Below are positions 50,000 to 63,550 of a stretch of 64,000 nucleotides of DNA, piece by piece. A program made the position numbers and the translations under genes. Numbering within the stretch: position 1 is the first letter of the stretch; each line of letters starts with the position of its first letter. The notes beneath the pieces are model-generated. The model did not search any database, was not told the origin of the DNA, and saw nothing but the letters and a program-made list of their open reading frames with translations. Source of the DNA: Sphagnum magellanicum (taxonomy: Eukaryota > Streptophyta > Sphagnopsida > Sphagnales > Sphagnaceae); assembly GCA_021904315.1 (NCBI GenBank), contig CM038924.1, positions 11,706,026 through 11,770,025 on the forward strand, written 5' to 3'.

Positions 50000-52900
50000 T
50001 GTGATGTTGCCACATTTGTTATCATGCACAAGAGGGTTTAGCCAAGTTTGACTACAAGTCAAATAGGAAAGTAGAAAAAAATTCAAAATCCGGCTATAGT
50101 CTGGCAACCTATTGTAACCTATTGTCTAAATCTAGCAAGTTTCATACAATAGGCTTGTGTTTCTGCCAAAAAAAAAAAAAAAAATTTTTTCAGTTTTCCC
50201 TATGCATGTTTTTGCAATATTTTATCTCAAATTGGTAGCTTCTTTTTAGTTCTGGAAAATTCAAGTTTATTTCAGCAATCTTTGATTTCAAGTTGGAAAG
50301 GTTTTTTTTAAAATTCTGGAAAAATCAATTTTATTTCTGGAAAATTATAATTCAATTTGGAAATTTTTACTTTCATTCTAGGAGCTTCTTATTTTAGTTT
50401 TGAGATCTGCAATTTTATGGACAGGTAAGACTTTGGAAATTTTGGAAACTGAGTGCCAAAGATCAAGGATTAGCTTTACTTTTGTTTTGAACTCCTCTTC
50501 GAACTCCTAAATCTCTAGCTTGCTTGATATTTACAATTTTGGCCTTGTGTTTTTGTTGGGTAATGTTAATTTGGGCCACTACTAATAAAGCATTTTTAGT
50601 CTCATTTATTTGTTTGAAATTGTTTGGTCATGGATGCAATATTAATACATTGAGTGTGTAACATTTCAACTTTTGACATGAGCTTTTCGAGCTTCTCAAT
50701 TGGAATACTAGAGCTTTGGAATTGATACAAAACTTGGAGCACTAATCCCTCCATGAATTACCTTGGGCTCTATTGAAATACTAAATGTGTCCATGCAAGT
50801 CTTATACCATTTATGAAGGATTGTCACCTTTTAAAGGTACACTTGACAATGGTCTTTTAACTTTTCCAAAACTTCATTGCATTGAAGAGTGGCTTTCTTA
50901 GAATCATCTTCATTGGATGACTCTATTTTCAATTTTTCAATGCTTCCTACAATTAGTGTTTTAGAGTTTCTTGGAATGTAAAATTTGGGTAGGTTGATTT
51001 TTATGCAACATATACATTTTTCATATTGCACTAGGTATCAATTTGGTTGTCTATTTTATGTTTGTAATGTATTTCCCAAATTCGAGGTTGCTAATGTATT
51101 GAACTATATAGACTCCACAAGTGGTCTATTGCTTTTTTCCTTCCACGCCACTTTTGCTTTCCAACATGTTGTGGTTAAAACATGCCCTTGTGTAGGTGAA
51201 TGGCAATTCATCCCTTGTGATTCCATAAAAAAAGTTAGAATTTTCCATATCGGCAAAAAAAAAAGAAGATTATATTCACCCAAAAAAAAAAAACAATAAA
51301 CAAACCAAGGTCTGGGATTATGAAGGTTTGTTTGTGAGAGACACAAATTAAAAAAATGTAAATAAGGTTTGGTTTTGTGAAGATATGCAAGGGAAAGGAA
51401 TAATAAAATATTCGAAAGGGTTTGAGTGATTAAAAGCAAACATTGAAAGGGTCTAGGTTTAAGAAAATTAAAAAAAAATTGTGAACATTTGAGATGAATT
51501 AGATTTATTTCAAACATAAAAAACTAAAAGTGATAGTAGGGGTAGTATTTGAAAATCCTATAAACCATATTAAGGAATGGGTATGGTGTAATTGAAAAGT
51601 CCAAATGACATTAAGAAAGGGAGAACATTGAGAAATAATGTTTTAAATAATTGTTTGAAAGAAAATAATGTTAATTTATGGATATATACATGTTGGATTT
51701 GTTTAAGAAGAGTTGAGTTTGTTTGAAAAGGAGAGATTTTTTGAACAAGAGAGAAAATGGATCTAGTTGAAGGTAAATTTTTGTGAAGGGGTTTAATAAT
51801 CATGTAAAGATTTGAAAAGAAACTAACTATATTGCAAACCATATTAAGAAACATGTTTGGTATAGTTGAGAAACCCATACAACACTAAGAGAGGAAAAAC
51901 ATTGAGAAAAAATGTTTTGAGCAATTGTTAAAAGGAAAGAAAGCTTATTTTTGGATTTGAAGGGACTTGAATCTATTTGAAAGAGAGAACATTGAACAAG
52001 AGAAAGAATGGATCTAAAAGAAGACAAAAAAAAATTTGAACTACCATTTTTTTGCAACTAAAAGAGGGTTAGATCTATGATCTATTCTTATCATCTCTAA
52101 TCCATTCCAAGAAACACTCTTCCCAACAATCCTAGACCATGCCTTGTTTACTTGTTGCATACTTGACATTGAAAAGGTCATAGAAAGTTGTGGAAAAATG
52201 TGTGAAATCACAAGGCAATCCATGAAAGGTGACAACAAGTTGCACTTGGATTAAACGCACACTTCTAGGTTAGGATTTGGGTAGGATGCAACTTGGTAAC
52301 ATTTGGACTAGGATTTTGTTTGTAGGGGTTAATGTGAGGGAGTTTTGTTGAAGGATTGTGTTAACCAAGTGGCAACTTATAAGGTTTGCACAAACTTGGA
52401 AATTTGCATCAAAGGGTAGAGAGAAAACAACAAACAGAGGAAAAAGACCACACACATGATAAAACACCTTCCCAAACTATTAACTTTTATTGACAATCAT
52501 AAAAGATGTCAACAATTTTAAAAGCTTTGCCTATAACACCAATTGCTTCAAATAGGTTATATTCCTCATTTCAAGATGTGCACTTCTCTATCACAAAAAA
52601 TTCCCTTGCAAGTGCCTTTTGTTGGCCCTTTACAAGAAACCCAAACCTTTCCAATGTGCTATTGAACCCAAAATATAATCTCCTCCAACTTCACTTTGAG
52701 ATGACTAAACTCTCAAAAACTCACTTCTTTCCAAAACTTTCTATGCACACACCTCTTTTTCTCCAATGATTCTTCTATGTGAGAAACTTTTTCTTTGAAA
52801 ATAACCTCGCTTGCTTTCATTTCTTTCACATGCCAATTTTTTTTTTTGGTTTATTTCATGTTCACATGCATGAAAACAAGAAATTTGGGGCGAAAATCAT

Positions 52901-54230
52901 ATTTCATTCAAAATTAATAAGATTGTATAAGTATACCAAACACTTGTACCAACATGATTTTGACTTATCATTTAGAAACATGTACAATTATGTAATCTAG
53001 TTTACATCTTTTATGGGTTTTAATAATGTATTTAGGACCATTCATATTGTAAATATAAAGATCTTTGGTTATTTTAATGACTAAGTATATATTAAAAAAT
53101 TTAAGAAAAAAATCATGCAAAACCCAATCTAAATTGGCAAATTTTGTACATATGTTTGTGCATTGCCATGTGAAAATCATGGTAATCACGGAAAATGGTG
53201 TTAAATAACTAATATGAGTTGTTATGGCATTAAAATTAAAACATCATTTAATTTATTATGAGGTTTTAGTTATAGTTAAAGACTTTTGGGTTTGAATAAC
53301 AACTGCATTAGATAAGGGTACTTTTGTGAAGGAGAAAACTATAGACTTTCTTTATAAAAAAAAATTGATGATAAATTTTTTTTAATGATAATAACTAAGT
53401 ACCCCTATTTACAATTTTAAAAATGTGAAATTTGAAATTTTTAGAAGTTCAAAACATGCTACAAATTTCAAAATTACAAGAGTTTTTTACCACTTATGAG
53501 CTATAATGTACATGACATAAAAACAATTGTAATTTATAATAAAATAATGTGAAACCTAAAATAATTAAGACATTTTAATATGATTTGAAATTATGATCAT
53601 TTTTCAAAATGAAACACATATTTGCACATTTAATTTTTTTTTAATGTATTCAACAATGATTAAAATACAACAAGTGATGTATTGGAGCAATTTTAAACAT
53701 ATTTAATAATGATTTGTTGAAAATTTCATTAAAAAAATTCCTTTGGTGTGAAAGGACTTTTATAATCCTTTTAAAAAACAACAACTTGGGCTCATGTGAT
53801 TGCTCTCTTTCATCCATTTCTTAAATCATTTATTGTCCTTATAGCCAATTTGCACAACCATGGATCTCAATGCACATTTCTAAAATTGTTTGTTGTCCTT
53901 ATATGTAAATGTTTTTGGCTACCCATTGTGATTTCTTTTTTGGCAAAAGTTAAAAAGGACTAAAAAATGTGAATTTTCCAATCTACAATGTGTGCGTATT
54001 AAGCAAAAAAAATTGTCACATTTGCAAAAGCCAAATCCTTCATGATCAAGAAGAAAGAGTAAGAAGATTTAAGGACTCTTCATTGTTGGACCAATATAGG
54101 GACGAGCTTTAGGAAGTTAGGAAGATCTGGACCCTAAATCTTGCAAACCCCTTGCAAAAGAAATTTTTCGGGCAGTGTTGGGACGCAGGTTCTCACATTT
54201 GGGGGAACTTGGAACTGGCGGGGGTAAGGG
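50000..54230. other. AT-rich intergenic stretch
   Basis: No recognisable gene. It includes an imperfect duplication of about 200 bp (from 51,562 and from 51,836, spacing 274 bp) and scattered homopolymer runs. Confidence 0.5.
51562..52030. repeat. Imperfect tandem duplication, spacing about 274 bp
   Basis: AAACCATATTAAG begins both copies (51,562 and 51,836). Each continues with matching blocks such as AACATTGAGAAAAAATGTTT (variant in copy 1), GAACAAGAGA and AATGGATCTA in the same order. Copies are clearly diverged. Confidence 0.7.
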
Positions 54231-54233
54231 TAG

Positions 54234-54234
<1 letters not shown>

Positions 54235-54267
<33 letters not shown>
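54235..54267. repeat. TA dinucleotide microsatellite, 33 bp
   Basis: Uninterrupted TA alternation, ending at ACCC. Confidence 0.95.
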
Positions 54268-54269
<2 letters not shown>

Positions 54270-54279
54270 CTTGATTGAT

Positions 54280-54640
54280 AGGTTTTTCAAAAATCCAAGG
54301 ATGGTCCCTTGACCATAGTTTCCAAAGACTCATAGAACTGAGTTTGACCAATTAACCAGGGTTCTAAAAAAATCCAAAGAACCGGGTCAAAGAACCTACC
54401 CCTAAACTGCTGGTTCTTTGTCGGTTCTTTATGAGACCCGCCGGTTCTTTTGATTTTGATTTTTGAAAACCTGGTTGAAACCAGAGGTTCTTTTGATTCA
54501 GCAATGTTTTGGAAAAAACTGAAACTAGAGGTTTCTTTAATTTTCAATTAAAAAAAAAAAAAAACACCCCTCTAACCTGAGGTTCTTATCAAAATCAAAG
54601 AACCGGAACCAGAGGTGCTTACCCAAATCAAAGAACCGCC
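54280..54640. repeat. Region of repeated GGTTCTTT / AAAGAACC words
   Basis: GGTTCTTTG, GGTTCTTTTGATT and the complement CAAAGAACC recur at least nine times in both orientations within 360 bp. Related words appear at 58,080-58,130 (CCAGTTCTTTATGAAACCCA against GGTTCTTTATGAGACCCG near 54,424). This points to one diverged repeat family. Confidence 0.6.
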
Positions 54641-57440
54641 CAACACTGGATTGGGGTTTTCAAGGAAAAAAAAGAAAAACAAAAAAACTAGGGTCCAGTT
54701 GCCAAAACCGAACATTTCTAGAACATTTTTGCAGTCTGCGTGGTCTCAAAGTTCGGGACACAAAAACACAGGACGACTGGAGCTGCTGTTTTTGCGCTTG
54801 TGCGCGCAACTCCCCAGCAATCAGGGTATGTCAGAGAACCCTGATCTCGGGCTCTGATCTGACGGCTCTAAGGTCAGAGACGTCCCCGTTCCACATGCAT
54901 CGGACGGCGCCAGGTTGGTTTTCTTTCCTTGGAACCAGCTTTTAACAACGTCCCTATTTTCTCTTTAGAAAAAAGGGGTACTCACTAGTTAGTACCCCCC
55001 TCCACACTAAACCCTAAAAACCCAACCCCCTCTTTCGCCCCCCCCCCCAAATTTGTTCATAATGATCATTTTGTAGCATTGCCCCCCATCACAATCCGCC
55101 TTCGGAATCCCGGTTGTCACCATAAAAGCGATCACAATCAACTAAAGTTCACCGCTATGTAAACAAGGATGGGGGGGTGGGGGGCCAATAAATGAATGAA
55201 TTATTCCTAACAATGACTCCCGAATGTAAGTGAAGTACTCATTCATACATTCATTCATTCATAATATATTGTGTCTCTCTTGGGTCTCTATTTACGGAAT
55301 GTCCCAAAGAGAAGAGTTTAGTAAGGTTTAAGCCTAGCTAGCCAAATTTGTTTTTGAATTCATCTCGACCATTTTTTGATTTTGATTTTTGGGCAGGGGA
55401 TGAGGGTGGGGCGAGGCAAAGCGAGGTGAGGCAAGTCGAGGTGTAAACTATGAAAGTTGATGGGGATCCATGGAGATCAAGGACATTTATAAAGCTTATC
55501 GAAGGACTGAAATGATGCTTAATTAAGCTTATTATACTAGGGGCGGTGAATAACTTGCCACTCTCTCCCACCTTTCCTTCCTTATGTTGGACATAAACCC
55601 TTTACATGTGTGTGTGTTTGTTTGTGTATGTATGTATGTGTGTGTGTGTCTACCAACCCTAACACATTTTCAAACTTCCTCATGTGCAAATGTACAATGA
55701 TTGCACAAACAGAATGGCTTGACAATGGTGAGATATGTATTGAAGTTAGTAGAGTAGAGAGCATAGTTGTTTGTGACAAAGCAATTGATTGGGTAACAAG
55801 TTAGGGTTTTCCTCCATCAACAATGAAGTCATAACGGGCTTTTAAATGGATGATTGTGCTAATGGCTGTTGGTTTACTCTCGCCAAATAATAATAGTAGG
55901 TTAGTTAGGGTTTAGGGTTATCTATTGGGAGGACATTTCCGTCACAAGCATGATGATGATTTTACAAGGCTAGTTTGTGGATGGTGTGTTTTTTTGTGTG
56001 TGGGAATTCATGTTGTGGAATGATTGTTCAGACTAGTGAAGCAAAACAACCCCCCAAAACATAAAAAGCCATTGGTATGTAACAAAAGCTAGCCTACTAC
56101 TACTACTACGACTAACTAGCCTACTACTTCTTACTACCAATGGTCACCAGGTCCCTAGTCCCTACCAGGTATGGTTGGTTGTTCATTGACGATTCCAGTT
56201 AACTGGAATGTAAAGGATGATATGAAGACTTAAAACTTTCTCACTCCTTTTTTTCAATAATTACCTCCTTCCTTTCTTAATAAATGAATCTCATTCCTTT
56301 CCTCTACCCACCCACAAACATGGATATATAAAAAACAAATAAATTAACAAGTGCATTTTCATGTCCATTATATTTATATTATTTATTAATAACTCTTGAT
56401 GTTGTTAATTTCTTCCCTCTTTTGGGAAACATGGGGGGTGGGGTGGGGAGGGGAGGGGAGCCCACCACCCACATTCCAAGCGAGAGTTTGGACACAAAAA
56501 GGATTACATTTTCCCATTACTAGCAATAACAGATGTAAGTGTTTAGCCAGCCTTTGAGGGCAGTGCCAGGTTACATTAAGGTTCAATTTGCTTTTAACAC
56601 CCTTTTGCATTTTTTTAGCTTGGCTTAATTGCTTTGTCTGAGCTCTACACTTAAACTTAGTGGGGTACCCCCCTAGGGACTCACCCTAGCTCCATAACCT
56701 TAGCTATGACATTTTTCATAATAGCCACCTTAATTACTAAATGTGTCCATGATTTCATTGATATTTTGCAGACTGAAAAAAGTCTTGGGGGTGTGGTGTC
56801 ATCCAGTGTTGGTTGAGTCAATTTATAATCAAATGAACAGACTTGGGCCCTCATCCATTATTGAGGGAGTAAATGATCAACCTTATATATATATAAATAT
56901 AAATAATTTGATTTTCAGTTAAGTAGTATGTACTTTGTATTTCTTCACAGTCTTTGGCTTGGTTGGAAAAAATAAATAAAATTACTTATTATTACCTTCA
57001 ATTTGAACCTCTTAAACCTTATAAAAAAGTGGGAATTTTTTGGAAAAAAATAATTTTCTAGTATAATTTTGAATAATTTTTCTAATAAGAAAATAACTTG
57101 AATTTGGTAGGTAAGAAAATATTGAGGTCCAAGGGTGTTACTTTGCATGAAGAATTATTTGGATAGAATTTATTTTTCATCCAAGAAGAGTCACCTTACA
57201 AGCAGTAAGGGACTCTCCCTGTCTTCAGATGCAGAAGCCCAATGGCTAACAAGGTACCATCCATCCTCTATAGGTAACTATTTGGTCTCTAGTCAGGTAT
57301 TTACTATTTACTATTTACCTAAAATATTGTTTTTATTAAACAAAATGAAGTGATGCTGGGTGAAAAAGTGTTGAAGAACAGGTAAGTTACTTTACTAGTA
57401 ACTAGTAAGTAGTAACTAGAAACTTACTACCTGTAAAAAA
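54640..57440. other. Intergenic stretch with a GC-rich islet
   Basis: GC- and CpG-rich at 54,770-54,940 (GCGCTTGTGCGCGC, GGACGGCGCC), otherwise AT-rich with TG/TATG microsatellite (55,607-55,650) and a G-rich stretch (56,430-56,460). No frame resembles a known protein. Confidence 0.45.
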
Positions 57441-57745
57441 AAAACGATCCCACGTTAGCAAAAAACAGAACCTTATTTTGACATTTTAATCCAAATGCCA
57501 AATTATTTCGTCACCTCGTTCTCCACAGATCGAGGGGCTGAACGAGGGGCCGGGTCGGGGGGTCGGGGAGTCGGTAGTTAAAAACTCTAACTGTCTTCAG
57601 ATCGCACATTGGCGCAGGTGATGGACGGTGAAGATGCACTCAGGAATTAAGTACTGACGGTCCTGATTGTCTTAAATCTCGGATTACGAGCGCACGTCAG
57701 GCAAAAGCGTTGGAAACGGCAGCTGTCGCCTGCCGTTTTTAGTTA
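57440..57745. other. GC-rich islet of unknown function
   Basis: About 300 bp with high GC and many CpG sites (GGGGCCGGGTCGGGGGGTCG, GGCAGCTGTCGCCTGCCG) in AT-rich surroundings. It could be an isolated promoter-like region or a fragment of a GC-rich transposon. No coding or RNA feature was recognised. Confidence 0.4.
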
Positions 57746-57998
57746 AGTCCTTGTGGTAGGTACTATTATCTTTCGGTAGGTAGGTACTACCAGGTACTAC
57801 TAGTCCATTGATTTTTTAACCAGCGGTTTACCACCCCTACCCCCCGCCCCCAAAAAGAAATACCCAGCGCTGGGTGGGTATTAGAAACTGCACCAAACCC
57901 CACCCACTGGGTATCATGGCGGTTCTTAAGGTTCCTAATCATGGTTCTCAGAAAAAAATCAAATACCCAAATCTGGTATATAACCACAGCTCTTTTAT

Positions 57999-58018
57999 CC
58001 CCCCCCCCCCCCCCCCCC
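57999..58018. repeat. Poly-C tract of 20 bases
   Basis: Uninterrupted C run; exact length is likely unreliable in sequencing. Confidence 0.9.
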
Positions 58019-58621
58019 TCAAACACCCTTTTTTTATTTTTTGGAAAATGCCAAATTACCACCCGGAAAATCATATGTTCTTTGCCAGTTCTTTATGAAA
58101 CCCAGTTGAGTCTTTGAGGGTTTTGAAATAACCAAAATAGGTCAAGTTGGTTTTGGAATTTTTATACTTCAATGCAAAAAATTATTGAATAATGAATATT
58201 TTTCTTTTTGAAAATTTAATAAAATAAAAAAGAATTAAAAAATAGAAATTGGGGCAAGCTTATTGGTTAGTACTACTAGAAAGCCTTTGTTGAGAGAGAT
58301 TTCTTGGGGGGTGATTTTGTAAATTTTAGACCTAAAATTGGGGAAATATTGAATTTTGAGTAATTTTTGTCATGAGAAATTAATATCATGAGTTCATGTA
58401 AAAATAGTTGAATGCATTAATCCAAATTTGAATTTTGAATAAATTTTTGTCCTGGAAAATAATTTCTTCACATTTGGGCTCTATCATCAAGGCCGTGTTC
58501 ACATTTGGAACATTTACATAAACACTTCACACTTGGGCAAATTACACATGGCACACTAATAATTATTATGATTATTATTACTTGGACTTCACACTACTGC
58601 ACACTACTGGTGATGACCAAT

Positions 58622-58835
58622 TGATCAATTAATGAAAAAATGAATTGATTTCAATGTGAAAATTGAAAATTGAATTTTTCATTGAATGAAAAAACTGAAT
58701 CACATTGCATGCAAATTGAATTGAATTAAATTGAATTAAATTTGAATTCAATTGAATTCAAATATATTGAATGGAATTTGAATTAAATCAGATTGAATTC
58801 CAATTCAACAATTGGATTAAGATTCAATTGAATTG
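58622..58835. repeat. AATTGAATT low-complexity repeat
   Basis: Dense repetition of GAATT, AATTGAATT and TTGAATTCAATTGAATTC words, partly palindromic. Confidence 0.85.
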
Positions 58836-58839
58836 AAGA

Positions 58840-59690
58840 AAAATGGGACGCAAATTGGTGGAGTAGGTATGAAAAATTTGGTTGTGAATATGGTATTGAA
58901 TGTTTTTTTGAAAAAACATAAAATTGAAAAAACAAAATTCCATGTCTCTTTACTTGGGAATGGACTAAATAAATTTGAGTTTGAAACTATTCAAGTGACG
59001 ACTAGGTACATTGGAACCTAATGTTGTGCTACATAAATCAGTTCCAATGAATTGTCACTAGAATTATTAGTTTGAGAACAAATTAATGTCTTTCAAACAT
59101 GATTTTATTTTATTTTCAATTTTGTGATATCAAAAAATTGGCAATTTTATTCTAGGAAGTAGTGAAATTACACATTTTTCCACATTTTTCTGTTGAACAG
59201 AAAAAAAAAAAAATTTCCTCAAAAAAGAAAAGAAAACCATTGCTTTCCAAAGCTCTATAGATGGAGAAAATCAGACAAGGCAATTTAATCAATATAGTTA
59301 TCCGTAAAGTCAGGCGATTAGGGGGCGAGAATGGCCAATTTCGACCTTATAGGGCATCGAATGCTTAATGGGAATGAAATTTTACAAAACGAAATAACTG
59401 GGACCCAAACTAGTTTTTCCACCAATTGTGGTGGTAAACTGAAAATTGATGGAGAGTTCCCAGTTGCTAACTGCTACAGATGCAAGTGCATCACACAATA
59501 CACAGACAAAAGAAGAGTCAGTCATGAAGCTGAGGACTTCAAAGCAAGGACAGCAGCCATGGTTTGGAACATGGCTCTTCTCTTGACGTGAGAGATCTTC
59601 AATTCATGTACAAAAGGATAGATAGGTACCTAGAAGCTTAAAAAGCATGCCATGTGCCTCAACTCCCCCCTCACCAACTTCTCTCAAAAG
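58840..59690. other. Intergenic; one unexplained 86-codon frame
   Basis: An open frame at 59,331-59,591 has balanced amino-acid use (it contains NCGGKLKIDG and CYRCKCITQY), but I recognise no family and see no splice or start context. It is listed only as an unassigned frame and may be chance or an exon fragment. Confidence 0.25.
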
Positions 59691-59799
59691 GGGCATGATC
59701 AAGGTAAGTGCTTAATTGTCATGCTTTCCCTTCCTCCACAGTCTCCACTTCTACTTTCTTTGGATTTAGCCTTCAATTGTTTTCTCCTCCCCTCATCTA

Positions 59800-60300
59800 A
59801 CAATATAAAGGAAAGCCATCCATCAACATGCTTTGTGAATATTTTTTCCCTTTCCCCCCTTCACCTGATAATGAAAAAGGAAGCCCGTGATTTCACTTTA
59901 TTATTGGTGAAATTTGCTCGGATTGTCTTTCCCTTCCCCCCTTACCTTGCCTAGTAATGAAAAAGCCAATCCCATGCTTTGTGAGAATTCAACTTGATTT
60001 GTTTTCCCTCCCCCTTACCTTGCCTTAGAAAGGAAGACCATCCACATGCTTTGTGAAACTTTTTTCCCCCTTGCCCTAGTAAAAAGAAGACCATCCACAT
60101 GCTTTGTGAATTTTTTTTCCTGCTTGCCCTAGTAAGAGGAAGCCCATCATCAGGCTTTGTGAAAATTTTCCCCCTCTCCTTCCCTTCTACCTAGTAAAAG
60201 GAAGCCCAAAATCATGCTTTGTGAATTATTTTTTCCCCCCCTCCTTCCCTTCCCTTCCCCCATCCATAGTTATGTGAAAATTCAGCTTGAATTGTTTTTC
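59800..60300. repeat. Degenerate minisatellite with ATGCTTTGTGAA
   Basis: ATGCTTTGTGAA or a close variant occurs at 59,828, 59,974, 60,046, 60,099, 60,152 and 60,214. Each occurrence is preceded by CTAGTAAAAGGAAGCCCATC-like sequence and followed by a T/C-rich run (TTTTTTCCCCC). Spacing is 53-146 bp. The frames through it are repeat artefacts. Confidence 0.8.
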
Positions 60301-63300
60301 CCTCCCCTTAAATTTACCTTATCTAATTTAGAGGGAACCCATGATGAACCCATGATCCCGCATGCCTTTGTTGAATGTCAAGTCTGGGAGATGGGAAAGG
60401 AAAGAACTTACATGCAAAAGGACAATTGCTCCCCCCCAACCCCTAACCCACCCCACCTAACCCACCCCCACCCTGTAAAGCTACCACATCAACTGGCATA
60501 CAGCAGGTGGTCAAGTGTGTTTGCCAAGTTGGAAAACTGGCTCCAAACTGCAGCCAGCCCTACATTAGGCTGAACTCACTTACCACTAAAGTTGCACTAT
60601 TCTACTGCCATTGGCTTCATGGGTGTTGTACTTGGCAGGCACAACATCATCTTTCCATTCAAAAGTCTTTTTAAAAACATAAAATAATCTTCTTAACTTG
60701 TCTCATGCATAATGTGGGTATGACTTCACTCACTCACTGGCCCATTGCTTTTGATGTAAGTGAAAAAAAAAAGCTCCACTCATCCATGCACCTGGGCTTC
60801 AATCCTAAAAGACCCAATCCCCAAAAAAAAAAAAAAAAAAAAAATAGAAAAAAGAAAAAGAAACCAAAGAAAAAAAAACTTTCTTATTTAAGTTATTTAT
60901 CAAAAACCATTGAATCAACGCACTCATCCATACTCCGGTCATCCATACTCCGTTCGTTGGCCAACCGTAATACCGTAATAATACTACTTTGGTAAGGTAG
61001 CCATGACAATCTTAAGTTACCACTCTCTTGGGTTATTATCTATTGGTTAGCTTGGAAGTTGTGTGGAATCAAGCAAGTACCTAGAAGGTTTTGGTTGTTC
61101 CCAAGTGTGGCTATAGTAGTTTTTATAAGAAGTGTCATCTAATTGCTTTTGCTAAACACCTTTTTTTTTTCCAATTTAAAAATTAATTAAATTTTTTTTA
61201 GGGTTTGGGTGTGTGTAAAACCAACTGTGACTCAGTACAAGCTGATGAAAAAGATATGGTGTTGATGATGATGTGTGGTTTTTGGAACATGGGAAAAGCC
61301 TTACCAAAGCTCAAACCCTAATAAGATCTTAGCAACAGGGCTTAAATCTCCTTTTAGCCTTGGTTATGTTATGTGTGTATATCTTGGAAGATCTTCTTCA
61401 TGAGCAAAAAGAAGGAAGGGGGGGACTAAGCCTAGTAGTGATAGTACTGCAGTGTACTTACTTGGCACCCCAAAAGGAAAAAGACTGAAATGATTTGGGA
61501 CCATGGGTGGAATTTGAATGGTCTCTTGTCTCTTCCCACCTTTCTAGAGGGCAAATTTCAAGGAGCCATTCTTCCTCAGAGCAATTAACTAAGGGCTCTT
61601 TTGAAAGGTCAAAACCTAGTTTAAGTATGTCTTTTTGAACTTTTGTGCAAGGTTGTTGTCAAACATTTTTGTATCTATGATAATTTTTGTTGTCTGGGAG
61701 CTTGGTAGTATTGCTTTTGCTCTATTTCCATGCTCTAAAGGCCAAAAAAAGAGCTATGAAAGGCACCAAATTCCATCCCTAATTTGAACATCAGTATTGC
61801 ATGTATACACTATAGATATATATTTTTCTTGGTTTTTGTTGTCTTTGGGTGGTTTGAAGTTTGTTTTTGTCTGCTCTCTGCTCACGGTGGACATGAAGTA
61901 AACCAAAGGGGAGGGGGGGAGGGGGGGAGGTGTTGGGGGTAGACTTAAAAGAAGTGTTGAGCATTGAAACTAGGTTCTCTAAGAATTTGCCTTAATCTTT
62001 AATACATGGTAATTGGCCCTTTTGCTTAATCATGTCTTTTTTCAAGCTGCACTTCAATGGTTTGGGGCCAGCAACAAATATTTCCAGGGTTTAATAATGA
62101 ACTACCCTTAATTAATTGCTCCACACATAGCCAGTGCCAAGTTATCATCATCTGGTGTTATAGGTCATGGTAAGTGGATGAGTTTGGACGGTGTCCCCAA
62201 TTTACTTATGGTTTTGTAAGGACTTGGGAGTCAGGACATTGTTGCTAATGTATTATTGATCAGTCAGGACTCGATCATTTCAGTGTGAATAATTAACAGG
62301 AGTCATCGTTTTCTCATGGAAGAACACTTAGTTTGTAAGGACCACCACCATTATATTAACCACTCATCAAGGGAAGCTGCTTCCCAGATTGGGTAGAAAT
62401 GTAAACTGATCTTTCCTCCCCAAGTGGATATGATAGCATTGGAGATTGTATTGTTCCCGTAGAGATAACAAAAGGGTAACAAAAGGGTAGTAGGCAGGAG
62501 ACAAAAGAAATGACATTTTGATTTTCCTAGTGTAAATTTGATTGAATTTGCTACTTTGTTGAAAAAAGTCCCCAAATTTTTGATATCAAAAAATTGAAAA
62601 AATCCCAAAACAGATGGACCCCTTAAATAAAGTATACTAGTGTTATCACGTCTTCAACTGACTTTGTCTTCCAAAACCTGGTTTTTTGGAATTTATTTGA
62701 ATTTTCAGTGGCAGAAATCACTTAAAATTCAATATATCTCCCACATTCTGAATCCAAATCTTACCAAATAAATTCCATAGAATCCTGCTTATCAAGAACT
62801 TTCCAGCAACACCAAAAGCACATTCCAATCCCTCTGAAATTTTCAGCTACGATTTAATTTAATTTTCAGTGAAGAAATCATTCAATATTCAAAAACTTTT
62901 GCACCACAAGTCCAACCGTCATGGAACCAAGCCCATGCACCCCTCCTTGTTGAGAGCTTTCAAAAGATAGCAAGAACAAGATCTTAAGCATCCAGCTTTG
63001 ATGGATCTCATACCTACAATACAAAACAAAACAAAACAAACTACCTTCCTTCATAGATAGATTGAGAACGAAATGGATGAGATAACTAGAGGATGGAGTT
63101 TTGGTTTATCTTAGTGTGGATTTTTTTGGGGGAGAGTTCTCAGCTACTGTCCAACTTGCAGGTAATGCCTGCTAACTCTCAACTTCATGCATGTGAGTGC
63201 ATGTAGAAATTATTTCACATTATTTCTGTGATAGTAAATTTTCCTTTTCAGGCATATTCTCTGTGGACTTTTTTATCATATCTGGCTTACGGCCCCCCAA

Positions 63301-63518
63301 ACCAAAAAAAAAAAAAAAAAGAGGAGAAAAAAAAGCCGAAAAAACTATATCCATGATGAATGACGGATAAATTATGTTTCCGTCCTTCCTTAGTCTGACT
63401 GCAACCCAACGCCCAGAGACAATGGGATATTTTTTTTCCGCTCAAACCTGGCATTTTTGTAAGGCTAACGGTTGTTAGGAAGTGGGAACTCGGAATGTGT
63501 TTTAAGTTACGGTTAACA

Positions 63519-63550
<32 letters not shown>

